Assembly: GCF_036634195.1 (NCBI RefSeq)
Contig: NZ_JAZIFY010000001.1
Span: 1,870,501-1,934,500 of the forward strand
Length of the DNA stretch: 64,000 nt
Reading direction: 5' to 3'
Source: Streptomyces sp. P9-A4
GTDB taxonomy: Bacteria; Actinomycetota; Actinomycetes; Streptomycetales; Streptomycetaceae
Shown here: positions 1 to 7,701 of the stretch, piece after piece
How positions within the stretch are numbered: the first letter of the stretch is position 1
Layout of the letters: every line of letters starts with the position of its first letter
The notes under the pieces: model-generated
Seen by the model: the letters and a program-made list of their open reading frames with translations, nothing else
Database searches by the model: none
What the model was told of the DNA's origin: nothing
Translations under genes and position numbers: made by a program

Positions 1-84
1 TCGCCCTTGTGATCGTCCTTGTGATCGTCCTCGGGGTCGGCCTTGTGATCGGCCTTGGGGTCGGCCTTGTGATCGGCCTCGCGC
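1..84. repeat. Short tandem repeat coding for a DHK/ADP tail
   Basis: The first ~84 bases are built of 12-base modules (ggccttgtgatc, ggccttggggtc and variants) forming an imperfect 24-base period. Read on the minus strand they encode the charged D/H/K/A/P tail of the DUF5304 protein. The repeat continues off the window edge. Confidence 0.7.
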
Positions 85-482
85 GGCGGCTCCGGGTCGG
101 CGTCCCGGCGCGGGTCGTCGGCCTCGGGCACGGACCCTCCGCGGGTCCAGCGGGTCTCGTGGCCCTCGACGGCGGAGCGGTAGGCGGCGAGCAGCTCGTT
201 CCCGGCGGCGGCGAGGTGGTCGAAGACCTGCGGGTTGCGCTCGATGACGGGCTCGACGACGGACTTCGCCTGGCTGACGAGCTGCTGCACGGTCTGTACG
301 GCCTGGCCGCCGAGCTGTGGGTTCCCGAGTCCGCCGGCGACCTTGTCGGCGACGGCCTCGAACAGCTTGCGGAACTCCTCGGCGGCGGAGCCGGGCTCCG
401 TCCCGCGCTCGGCCCTGCGACGGGCCTTCTCCGCCTCCAGGTCCTCGGCGCACGCCTTGGCCCAGGCGTCCGAATCGCTCAT
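1..482 (-). CDS. DUF5304-type hypothetical protein (3' end off the window)
   Basis: About 160 residues are visible and the C-terminus lies beyond the left edge. The protein starts MSDSDAWAKACAEDLEAEKA at an ATG at 482, with a GAGGAG ribosome binding site 8 nt upstream. It has an N-terminal charged helical part, a middle region rich in Q and V, then a low-complexity tail of D, H, K, A and P built from repeats of the type DHKADPKA. No signal peptide or membrane segment is visible. From memory it matches a small Streptomyces family (DUF5304) of unknown function. It lies 42 nt downstream of the ArsA-like gene on the same strand, so the two are probably co-transcribed. The function is unknown. Confidence 0.75.
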   Translation of the reverse strand, partial: MSDSDAWAKACAEDLEAEKARRRAERGTEPGSAAEEFRKLFEAVADKVAGGLGNPQLGGQAVQTVQQLVSQAKSVVEPVIERNPQVFDHLAAAGNELLAAYRSAVEGHETRWTRGGSVPEADDPRRDADPEPPREADHKADPKADHKADPEDDHKDDHKG

Positions 483-524
483 GGCGTACTCCTCAGTGGT
501 GGTACTTCGACGGTACACGCCTCC

Positions 525-1655
525 TCAGGAGGTACGGGGCCAGAGCCCGGGGTCGGGGGTGAAGCGGACCCGGAGGTCCCCCTCGACGAGCCCGGCGCCG
601 GTGACGGTGCAGCGGCGCAGGGCGGCGGGCAGGGGCAGGTTGCGGCGGAAGGCTCCGACGGTGAGCAGCAGTTCGTCACCCCTGCGGACGAGGGACAGCT
701 CGTCCTTGACGGCGCCGGGCAGACCGATGTGCCAGACGAGGACACCGTCCTCCTCCCGCCGGTCCTCGACGGTCCACTCCGGTACGGGGACGGGCTCGGC
801 CGCGGGCCGGGCGGGCGCCAGGAGGGCCAGGTCCTCGGGTCCGCGCGGGTCCCGGCCGAGGTGCGGCAGCTCGTCGAGGGTCCCGCCGGCGGTACGGAGC
901 TCCGCCAGGTGCCGGTGCTGCTGGGCGGTGAGTCCGGCGAGCCAGGGGTCCTCGGACGTGGCGGGCAGCAGCCGGTTGGCGACGACGGCGTCGAGTGCGA
1001 GGCCCTGGAGGGCGAGGCCGAGGCGGGCGGTGCGCAGGGCGTCCGCGGCGGCGGGGCCGGGTTCGAGGACGAGCCGGACGCTGGTGGCGGGGGCGTCGAC
1101 GACGGCCTGGACGGCGGCCAGCTCGGCTTCCCAGCGCGCGGCGGTCGCGTACAGCCACTGCGCGGGCATGGGGACCCCGGCGAGCTGGGCGAGCATCGGG
1201 CGCAGGGCGCGGGCGGCCTGCCGTTCCGGGGGCAGGAGGCGGCGCAGATAGCGGCGGAGCTGCTCGGGCAGGGCGAGGACGGCGAGCGCCTCGGGGAGCG
1301 GCGGCAGGTCGACGACGGCCAGGTCGTGGTCACCGGCGGCGGCGTCGCGCAGGGAGCGCAGCAGGGCGAAGTGGCGGCTGCCGGGGAGTTCGGTGAGTTC
1401 GGCGTCCTCGAAGGGCGCGGCGCCCAGCAGGTCGAGGGCGGCGGCGGAGCGCTCCTGGAGGGCGAGGAACTCGCGGCGGAAGTCGGCGGCGGGTGCGGGC
1501 CGCAGGACCCTGAGGCCGTCGCCGCCCAGCAGCGGATCGGCGCCCTCGGAGACGAGGAGGACCCGGCGCCCGGCCCGCGCCTCGGCGAGCGCGGTCGCGG
1601 CGGCGACGGTGGTACGCCCGGCGCCGCCGAGCCCGGTGACAAGAATGATCCGCAT
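525..1655 (-). CDS. ArsA-family P-loop ATPase-like protein
   Basis: 376 aa. The N-terminus MRIILVTGLGGAGRTT aligns with the deviant Walker A of ArsA/MinD/ParA ATPases, but both signature lysines (GKGGVGKT in active members) are replaced, by L and R. The last ~75 residues (from about DGVLVWHIGLPG, with RRGDELLLTVGAFRRNLPLP) look like the small HSP20-like beta domain found at the C-terminus of ArsA-like proteins. No membrane segments are visible. The ATG at 1655 has no ribosome binding site but lies 7 nt from TAACGT, so the mRNA is probably leaderless. A homologous pair (ArsA-like next to SRPBCC, Rv2184c-Rv2185c) is recalled from M. tuberculosis. Its role is unknown, and ATP hydrolysis may be weak or absent. 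Confidence 0.85.
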   Translation of the reverse strand: MRIILVTGLGGAGRTTVAAATALAEARAGRRVLLVSEGADPLLGGDGLRVLRPAPAADFRREFLALQERSAAALDLLGAAPFEDAELTELPGSRHFALLRSLRDAAAGDHDLAVVDLPPLPEALAVLALPEQLRRYLRRLLPPERQAARALRPMLAQLAGVPMPAQWLYATAARWEAELAAVQAVVDAPATSVRLVLEPGPAAADALRTARLGLALQGLALDAVVANRLLPATSEDPWLAGLTAQQHRHLAELRTAGGTLDELPHLGRDPRGPEDLALLAPARPAAEPVPVPEWTVEDRREEDGVLVWHIGLPGAVKDELSLVRRGDELLLTVGAFRRNLPLPAALRRCTVTGAGLVEGDLRVRFTPDPGLWPRTS

Positions 1656-1662
1656 ACGAAGG

Positions 1663-1668
1663 ACGTTA
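1663..1668 (-). promoter_or_regulatory. -10 element (leaderless) of ArsA-like gene
   Basis: TAACGT on the minus strand ends 7 nt before the ATG at 1655. No Shine-Dalgarno sequence fits in between, as expected for a leaderless transcript. Confidence 0.5.
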
Positions 1669-1718
1669 CCGGGCCCTGTCGTGGGCGATCGTTCCGCCGG
1701 CCACGACGGCGGGAGCGC

Positions 1719-2162
1719 CTACGCGCCCGATTCCACCCGCTGCTTGAGGCCCGCGAGGGCGCGGTCGATGATGACCTTCTCCGCCTTGCGCTTGATCATG
1801 CCGAGCATCGGGATCTTGACGTCGACGGTCAGCTGGTAGGTGACCTCGGTGTGGGCGCCGCCGGCGACCGGGGCGAGCCGGTAGGAGCCGTCGAGGGAGC
1901 GGAGCATCTGGGACTTGACCAGGGTCCAGCTGACCTCGTCGGCGCCGGTCCAGGTGTACGCGAGGGTGTGGTCGTCCTTGATCGCGCCGGCGTCGAGGAG
2001 CAGCCGGACCTTCTCGGCGCGGCCGGCGGCGTCGGTCTCCAGGACCTCGGCCTCCTTCACCTCGCCCGTCCACTCGGGGTAGCGGGCGAAGTCGGCGATC
2101 ACGCCCATGACGTCGGCCGGTGCCGCCTCGATCGTGATGCTCGAGCTGGTGTGTTCGGCCAT
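1719..2162 (-). CDS. SRPBCC family protein (polyketide cyclase/START-like fold)
   Basis: 147 aa, starting MAEHTSSSITIEAAPADVMG. This is the classic SRPBCC opening: a first beta strand, then the 'ADVMGVIADFARYPEWTGEVKEAEV' type helix-loop with the conserved P-x-W. Such proteins form a cup for a hydrophobic ligand. The start at 2162 is chosen because GGAGGAG lies 8 nt upstream; a longer frame to 2201 has no such site. No signal peptide is present, so it is probably cytoplasmic. It lies ahead of the ArsA-like gene on the same strand, 63 nt away. From memory the M. tuberculosis counterpart is Rv2185c. The ligand is unknown. Confidence 0.85.
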   Translation of the reverse strand: MAEHTSSSITIEAAPADVMGVIADFARYPEWTGEVKEAEVLETDAAGRAEKVRLLLDAGAIKDDHTLAYTWTGADEVSWTLVKSQMLRSLDGSYRLAPVAGGAHTEVTYQLTVDVKIPMLGMIKRKAEKVIIDRALAGLKQRVESGA

Positions 2163-2252
2163 CGTGGTGGCTCCTCCACTGTGCGGTCCGGCGGAAGTCA
2201 AAGGGGCACAGACGTGCCGACGGAAGGCTATCGCGCCGCGAAGCGGGGCCCG

Positions 2253-3020
2253 TCACCACTCCAGGGCGAAGGGCCTGCCCGTCGAGGCGAAGTGTCCGAC
2301 GTTCACGCACTCGGTGGAGCCGATCCGCATCCGCCGGGTCAGCGGCTGGTGGACGTGGCCGAAGAGGGCGTACCGGGGCCGGGTGCGGCGGATCGCGTCG
2401 AGCAGCGCGCGGCTGCCGCGCTCGAAGCGGCGGGCGACGGTGTCGTAGGTCAGCTCGGGCACGTCCGGCGGGATGTGGGAGCAGAGGACGTCGACGTCGC
2501 CGAGGGCCTCGACCTTGGCGGCGTACTCCTCGTCGGAGATCTCGTACGGGGTGCGCATCGGGGTGCGCAGCCCGCCGCCGACGAAGCCGACGACGAGGCC
2601 GCCCAGCTCGATCCGCTCGCCGTCGAGGACGGTGGTCCCCGGCCGGGCGAACTCGGGCCACATGCGGGGGATGTCGACATTGCCGTAGGTGGCGTACGTG
2701 GGGGTGGGGAAGGCGGCGAAGAGCGCGGCGTACTGGCGGCGGACCGCGGTCTCGACGGCGGTGTCGCGGTCGATGTCGAGCCCGGCCCAGAGCCGGCGTC
2801 CCAGGTCGCGGGCCTCGTCGAAGCGGCGGGCGGTGCGCAGCTCCACGAGCCGGCCGGCGTTCTCGGCGCCGAAGAGGTCGGGGAAGATGCCCCGGCTGTG
2901 GTCGGCGTAGTCGAGGAAGAGGACCAGGTCACCGAGGCATATGAGGGCGTCGGCGCCCTCGCCCGCTCGGGCCAGGTCTTCGGCGTTGCCGTGCACGTCA
3001 CTGACCACATGGACTCGCAT
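2253..3020 (-). CDS. Metallophosphoesterase (calcineurin-like)
   Basis: 255 aa. The dimetal phosphoesterase motifs are all present in order: SDVHGN (residues ~6-11), GDLV (~31), YGNVD (the GNxD/H equivalent), LCSHIPPDV and FGHVHQP near the C-terminus. The substrate cannot be told from sequence. Family members cleave cyclic nucleotides, nucleotides or phosphoproteins. The ATG at 3020 is preferred over an upstream in-frame ATG at 3044 because the fold starts at MRVHVVSDVHG, and because TAAGGT ends 7 nt upstream, fitting a leaderless start. It is divergent from the acyl-CoA synthetase gene. Confidence 0.88.
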   Translation of the reverse strand: MRVHVVSDVHGNAEDLARAGEGADALICLGDLVLFLDYADHSRGIFPDLFGAENAGRLVELRTARRFDEARDLGRRLWAGLDIDRDTAVETAVRRQYAALFAAFPTPTYATYGNVDIPRMWPEFARPGTTVLDGERIELGGLVVGFVGGGLRTPMRTPYEISDEEYAAKVEALGDVDVLCSHIPPDVPELTYDTVARRFERGSRALLDAIRRTRPRYALFGHVHQPLTRRMRIGSTECVNVGHFASTGRPFALEW

Positions 3021-3027
3021 GGACCCC

Positions 3028-3033
3028 ACCTTA
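3028..3033 (-). promoter_or_regulatory. -10 element (leaderless) of metallophosphoesterase
   Basis: TAAGGT (minus strand) ends 7 nt before the ATG at 3020, and no ribosome binding site is present between them. Confidence 0.45.
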
Positions 3034-3276
3034 GGGGGTGTCACCTGCGGTTACTTCCGAGTCGGGAAACCTGTGGATTACTGTGCGCAGAGCACCGTCA
3101 TGCGTGTGTGACGCACGGAACATCTGGCCGGGACCCCCTATCGGGAACCGTGTACTGGTGGGTAACGTCCGGGCAGTCCAGTCGTGCTCACCCCCACGGA
3201 GCACCTGCCAGTTCTTGGACTACACCGGTGCATCACACAGAGCCGTGGCGCCGGCGCCCGATGAGGAGCAGCAGTC

Positions 3277-5073
3277 TTGCGCGAGTTCAGCCTTCCGGCC
3301 CTGTACGAGGTCCCCGCGGACGGCAACCTGACGGATCTCATCCGCCGCAACGCCTCCCAGCACCCAGACGTGGCCGTGATGGGCCGCAAGGTCGACGGCG
3401 TCTGGACCGACGTGACCGCCACGGAGTTCCTCGCGGAGGTCCGCGGGGCCGCGAAGGGCCTGATCGCCGCCGGTGTCGAGCCGGGCGACCGGGTCGCGCT
3501 GCTCTCCCGTACGCGCTACGAGTGGGTCCTCCTCGACTTCGCGATCTGGAGCGCCGGCGGCGTGACCGTCCCGGTGTACGAGACCAGCTCGCCGGAGCAG
3601 ATCCAGTGGATCCTCGGCGACTCGGGCGCGACGCTGGCGCTGGTGGAGAGCGCGGCGCACCGGGAGTCCGTGGAGTCGGTGCGCGCGAACCTGCCGGAGC
3701 TCAAGGAGCTGTGGCAGATCGAGGACGACGCGGTCGCGCGGCTCACGGCCTCGGGCGCGGACGTCTCCGACGAGCTGCTGGACGCGCGGATGTCGGCGGC
3801 GACCGCCGACGACCCGGCGACGATCGTCTACACCTCGGGCACGACCGGCCGCCCCAAGGGCTGCGTCCTGTCCCACCGGGCCTTCTTCGCCGAGTGCGGC
3901 AACATCGTGGAGCGGCTGAAGCCCCTCTTCCGTACCGGCGAGTGCTCGGTGCTGCTCTTCCTGCCGGCCGCGCACGTCTTCGGGCGGCTCGTCGAGGTCG
4001 CGTCCGTGATGGCGCCGATCCGGCTGGGCTGCGTCCCGGACATCAAGAACCTCACGGACGAGCTGGCCTCGTTCCGGCCGACGCTGATCCTGGGCGTGCC
4101 CCGGGTCTTCGAGAAGGTCTACAACTCGGCGCGGGCCAAGGCGCAGGCCGACGGCAAGGGCAAGATCTTCGACAAGGCCGCGCACACGGCCATCGCGTAC
4201 AGCCGGGCGCTGAGCACCCCGCAGGGCCCGTCCTTCGGCCTCAAGCTCAAGCACAAGGTCTTCGACAAGCTGGTCTTCAGCAAGCTGCGGGCGGTCCTCG
4301 GCGGGCGCGGCGAGTACGCGATCTCGGGCGGCGCGCCGCTGGGCGAGCGGCTCGGCCACTTCTTCCGGGGCATTGGCTTCACGGTCCTGGAGGGCTACGG
4401 CCTGACGGAGTCGTGCGCGGCGACGGCGTTCAACCCCTGGGACCGGCAGAAGATCGGCACGGTCGGGCAGCCGCTGCCGGGCTCCGTGGTGCGGATCGCC
4501 GACGACGGCGAGGTGCTGCTGCACGGCGAGCACATCTTCTCGCGGTACTGGAACAACGAGGCGGCGACGGCCGAGGCGCTGGCGGACGGCTGGTTCCACA
4601 CCGGTGACATCGGCACCCTCGACGAGGACGGCTACCTGGCGATCACCGGCCGGAAGAAGGAGATCCTGGTGACGGCGGGCGGCAAGAACGTCGCCCCGGC
4701 GGTCATCGAGGACCGGATCCGGGCGCACGCGCTGGTCGCGGAGTGCATGGTGGTCGGCGACGGCCGCCCGTTCGTGGGCGCGCTCGTCACGATCGACGAG
4801 GAGTTCCTCGGCCGCTGGGCGGCCGAGCACGGCAAGCCGGCGGGTTCGACGGCGGCCGCCCTCCGCGAGGACGCGGACCTGGTGGCGGAGGTCCAGCGGG
4901 CGATCGACGACGGCAACGCGGCGGTCTCCAAGGCGGAGTCGGTCCGCAAGTTCCGCATCCTCCCGGCCCAGTTCACGGAGGAGGCGGGCCACATCACCCC
5001 GTCGCTGAAGCTGAAGCGGAACGTGGTGGCGAAGGACTTCGCGGACGAGATCGAGGCGATCTACTCGGCGTGA
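3277..5073 (+). CDS. Long-chain fatty-acid--CoA ligase (AMP-forming, FadD15-like)
   Basis: 598 aa. It activates a fatty acid to acyl-AMP and then acyl-CoA. The ANL-superfamily motifs are clear: YTSGTTGRPKG (~residue 184, phosphate-binding loop), GYGLTESCA (~373), HTGDIGTLDEDGYL and GRKKEILVTAGGKNV, which carries the hinge and the start of the C-terminal domain with a catalytic lysine near the end. There are no membrane segments. It starts with TTG at 3277, with GAGGAG 8 nt upstream. It is divergent from the phosphoesterase and convergent with the mannosyltransferase gene, with a strong hairpin between. In M. tuberculosis fadD15 is likewise next to pimB, so its acyl-CoA may feed inositol-phospholipid synthesis (inference). 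Confidence 0.93.
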   Translation: MREFSLPALYEVPADGNLTDLIRRNASQHPDVAVMGRKVDGVWTDVTATEFLAEVRGAAKGLIAAGVEPGDRVALLSRTRYEWVLLDFAIWSAGGVTVPVYETSSPEQIQWILGDSGATLALVESAAHRESVESVRANLPELKELWQIEDDAVARLTASGADVSDELLDARMSAATADDPATIVYTSGTTGRPKGCVLSHRAFFAECGNIVERLKPLFRTGECSVLLFLPAAHVFGRLVEVASVMAPIRLGCVPDIKNLTDELASFRPTLILGVPRVFEKVYNSARAKAQADGKGKIFDKAAHTAIAYSRALSTPQGPSFGLKLKHKVFDKLVFSKLRAVLGGRGEYAISGGAPLGERLGHFFRGIGFTVLEGYGLTESCAATAFNPWDRQKIGTVGQPLPGSVVRIADDGEVLLHGEHIFSRYWNNEAATAEALADGWFHTGDIGTLDEDGYLAITGRKKEILVTAGGKNVAPAVIEDRIRAHALVAECMVVGDGRPFVGALVTIDEEFLGRWAAEHGKPAGSTAAALREDADLVAEVQRAIDDGNAAVSKAESVRKFRILPAQFTEEAGHITPSLKLKRNVVAKDFADEIEAIYSA

Positions 5074-5088
5074 GCCGGGAGCGGTGCG

Positions 5089-5129
5089 CGAAGGGGCCCG
5101 AGGCGGACGGATCGCCTCGGGCCCCTTCG
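5089..5129. terminator. Bidirectional terminator between acyl-CoA ligase and pimB
   Basis: A perfect 17-bp inverted repeat (arms 5089-5105 and 5113-5129, loop gacggat) sits between the convergent stop codons at 5073 and 5141. The symmetry lets it serve both strands. Confidence 0.85.
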
Positions 5130-5140
5130 TACACCGTCCG

Positions 5141-6283
5141 TCAGAGCAGCTCGCGCAGCCGCTCCGCGAGCAGGTCCCAGCGCCACTTCTCCTCGACCCA
5201 GTCGCGCCCCCGCTCCCCCATGCGGGCCCGGAGCTCCGGGTCCAGGAGGAGGGTGGTGACGCGGTCGGCGGTGTCCTCGGCGGACTCGCCCCGGACGACC
5301 CAGCCGGTCTCGCCGTCGAGGACGGCGTCGGGGGCGCCGCCGGAGTCGCCCGCGACGACCGGGAGGCCGGTCGCGGAGGCCTCCAGGTAGACGATGCCGA
5401 GACCCTCGACGTCGAGACCGCCGCGGCGGGTCCGGCAGGGCATGGCGAAGACATCGCCGGCCCCGTAGTGGGCGGGCAGCTCCGACCAGGGGACGGCGCC
5501 GGTGAAGCGTACGGATCCGGCCACGCCGGTCTCGTCGGCGAGCCGGTGCAGGTCCTTCTCGTACGGGCCGCCGCCGACGATCAGGAGGACCGCGTCCGGC
5601 ACCCGGCGCAGGATCTCGGGCATCGCCCTGATCAGGGTGTCCTGACCCTTGCGCGGGACGAGCCGGGAGACGCAGACGACGACCGGCCGGTCGCTGAGGC
5701 CGAGCCTGGCGCGGACCTCGGCGCCGCCCGAGTCCGGGTGGAAGGTCTTCTCGTCCACACCGGGCGGGAGCTGCACCATGCGTCCGGCGGCGGCCGGGGT
5801 GAGGGCCCCCGCGATCCGGGAGCGGGTGTACTCGCCGAGGTAGGTGATCGTGTCCGTGCCTTCGCCGATCCGCCGCAGCAGCTGCCGGGCGGCGGGCAGC
5901 TGGGCCCAGCCCGCCTCGTGGCCGTGCGTGGTGGCGACGAGCCGCCGGGCGCCGGCCCTGCGCAGGGCGGGCGCCATCAGGCCGAGCGGCGCGGCGGCGC
6001 CGAACCAGACGGACTCGCAGCCGTGCTCGCGCAGCAGGGCGGTGGCACGGGCGGTGACCCGGGGTGTGGGCAGCAGCATGGTGGTGCGATCACGGACAAC
6101 CGTGAAAGGCTGTTCGGCGTCGAACGCGGCCGTCGCCTCGATCCCTTCACGGCTGCGCTTCCAGGTGGAGGCGTAGACCACGATCCCCTCGGGATCCAGG
6201 CGCAGGGCCATGTTGTGCAGGAAGGCCTGGATTCCGCCGGGGCGTGGCGGGAAGTCGTTGGTTACGATCAGGGTCTTGTGCAT
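5141..6283 (-). CDS. pimB: GT4 glycosyltransferase, PimB-type mannosyltransferase
   Basis: 380 aa, GT-B fold. The N-terminus MHKTLIVTNDFPPRPGGIQ, the central WFGAAAPLGLMA and THGHEAGW motifs, SRLVPRKGQDTLIRAMP and the acceptor/nucleotide motif GGLDVEGLGIVYLEAS match corynebacterial and mycobacterial PimB' as I remember it. That enzyme transfers the second mannose from GDP-mannose to phosphatidylinositol monomannoside on the inner membrane face. The E-x7-E type motif of GT4 enzymes is present. The ATG at 6283 is used; TACTGT ends 8 nt upstream, pointing to a leaderless mRNA. The neighbouring fadD15-like and GT87 genes support a role in mannosylated inositol lipids. The exact acceptor in Streptomyces is inferred. 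Confidence 0.85.
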   Translation of the reverse strand: MHKTLIVTNDFPPRPGGIQAFLHNMALRLDPEGIVVYASTWKRSREGIEATAAFDAEQPFTVVRDRTTMLLPTPRVTARATALLREHGCESVWFGAAAPLGLMAPALRRAGARRLVATTHGHEAGWAQLPAARQLLRRIGEGTDTITYLGEYTRSRIAGALTPAAAGRMVQLPPGVDEKTFHPDSGGAEVRARLGLSDRPVVVCVSRLVPRKGQDTLIRAMPEILRRVPDAVLLIVGGGPYEKDLHRLADETGVAGSVRFTGAVPWSELPAHYGAGDVFAMPCRTRRGGLDVEGLGIVYLEASATGLPVVAGDSGGAPDAVLDGETGWVVRGESAEDTADRVTTLLLDPELRARMGERGRDWVEEKWRWDLLAERLRELL

Positions 6284-6291
6284 CGTGGCCG

Positions 6292-6297
6292 ACAGTA
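6292..6297 (-). promoter_or_regulatory. -10 element (leaderless) of pimB
   Basis: TACTGT on the minus strand ends 8 nt before the ATG at 6283, with no Shine-Dalgarno sequence between. Confidence 0.5.
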
Positions 6298-6371
6298 CCG
6301 CGAGCGCACCCACCGCCCAGCACCACCACTCTCCCGCGCGAGCGGGCCGACCGGAGAAGGACGAGACAGTG

Positions 6372-7646
6372 ATGACGGGCGCAGTGGGGAAGTGGGCACG
6401 CACAGGTCTTCGGCTGCCGGTCGGCCTCTGGGGTCTGACCCGGGTCATCCTGCTGGTCTGCGTGTTCAAGATAGTGGTCATCCCCGGCCCCGACGTCACC
6501 AGTGACGTCGAGGACATCTACCAGGCCTGGTTCGAGGTCCTCCGGAACGGCACGTATCCGCAGGACGACGTGACCTGGCAGTACCCGCCGGCCGCCGCGT
6601 TCGCGATCCTCGCCCCCGGGCTGCTGCCCTTCCTCGACTACTCGGCCGCCTTCTTCGTCCTCGCCTTCCTCTGTGACGCGCTCGTCTTCGGGCTGCTCAC
6701 GTACACGGGCCGCCGGGCGGGGCGTTCGCTGCGCGGTGCCTGGATCTGGATCGCGGCCGTCCCGCTGCTCGGCCCGACCGCGTACGCCCGGTACGACGTG
6801 ATGGTGACCGCCGTCGCGGTGGCGGCGGTGCTCGCGGCGGGCCGCAGCCCGCGCGTCCTCGGCGCGCTCGCCGGGTTCGGCGCGGTCCTGAAGGTGTGGC
6901 CGGTGCTGGTGCTCGCGGGCACGGCGAAGGGCCGGGCGACCTTCCGCTCCTGGTCGACGGCGGTGGGCGCGGCGGCGGCGGTGCTGCTGTTCTGTGTGCT
7001 GTGGATGCCGGGGGCGCTCGCCTTCCTCTCGTTCCAGAAGGACCGGGGCACGGAGGTCGAGTCGCTGGGTTCGATGGTCTTCCACGTGGCCCGGCACTTC
7101 GGCTGGGGCGGCGAGGTGCGGATGAACTACGGCTCGATCGAGTTCCTCGGCCCGTACGTCTCCGCAGTCTCGACGGCCGCGATGCTGCTCACCTTCGCCG
7201 CCTTCGGCTGGCTGCTGCTCTGGCGCTTCAAGGCCCGCCGCTTCACCTCCTCGACGGTGGCGGACGCGGCCTTCGTGGCGGTGCTGCTGTTCACGACGAC
7301 GAGCCGGGTGCTCTCCCCGCAGTACATGCTGTGGCTGGTCGGCCTGGCGGCGGTGTGCCTGGCGTACCGGTCGAGCCGGATGCAGCGGCCCGTCCATCTG
7401 ATCGTGTGGGCGACGGCGGTGACGCAGTTCGAGTTCCCGGTGTGGTTCTCGCACGTCACGCGGAGCGATCCGCTGGGCATCGCGCTGCTGTTCACCAGGA
7501 ACGGTCTCCTGATCGCCGCCACCCTCATCGCCTGCCGCATCCTGTGGCGCCAGACGGTGACGGAGCCGCGCCTCGCGGAGTCGGCGGTCGTGCCCGCGCA
7601 GGCGGTGCGCACGGAGCGCGAGAAGACCCTCTCCGGCTCCCGCTGA
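6372..7646 (+). CDS. GT87 (DUF2029) polytopic mannosyltransferase-like membrane protein
   Basis: 424 aa with about ten hydrophobic segments. Between the first two segments an extracellular loop holds SDVEDIYQAWFEVLRNGTYP and then WQYPP, the acidic and aromatic signature of polyprenyl-phosphate-sugar-dependent GT-C enzymes of family GT87. Mycobacterial relatives (PimE, Rv2181) add mannose from polyprenyl-phosphate-mannose to PIM or lipomannan outside the membrane. The start is the ATG at 6372 or the GTG directly before it at 6369, with GGAGAAGGA upstream. It is divergent from pimB, with an 88-nt gap. Both probably act on the same glycolipid on opposite membrane faces (inference). Confidence 0.85.
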   Translation: MTGAVGKWARTGLRLPVGLWGLTRVILLVCVFKIVVIPGPDVTSDVEDIYQAWFEVLRNGTYPQDDVTWQYPPAAAFAILAPGLLPFLDYSAAFFVLAFLCDALVFGLLTYTGRRAGRSLRGAWIWIAAVPLLGPTAYARYDVMVTAVAVAAVLAAGRSPRVLGALAGFGAVLKVWPVLVLAGTAKGRATFRSWSTAVGAAAAVLLFCVLWMPGALAFLSFQKDRGTEVESLGSMVFHVARHFGWGGEVRMNYGSIEFLGPYVSAVSTAAMLLTFAAFGWLLLWRFKARRFTSSTVADAAFVAVLLFTTTSRVLSPQYMLWLVGLAAVCLAYRSSRMQRPVHLIVWATAVTQFEFPVWFSHVTRSDPLGIALLFTRNGLLIAATLIACRILWRQTVTEPRLAESAVVPAQAVRTEREKTLSGSR

Positions 7647-7701
7647 CGGGGCGCCGGGCCAGGGGTTTCCGGCCGGGGCTCACGGGGTCCGGCCCGGGCC
7701 C

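Noticed and set aside
3021..3276. Small open frames between phosphoesterase and acyl-CoA ligase
   Set aside because: No ribosome binding sites, no recognisable protein, and they overlap the starts of real genes.
9..4607. Very long plus-strand open frame across the left end
   Set aside because: It is the antisense and out-of-frame shadow of the DUF5304, ArsA-like, SRPBCC, phosphoesterase and acyl-CoA ligase genes; high GC removes stop codons. The protein is low-complexity G/R/A/D.
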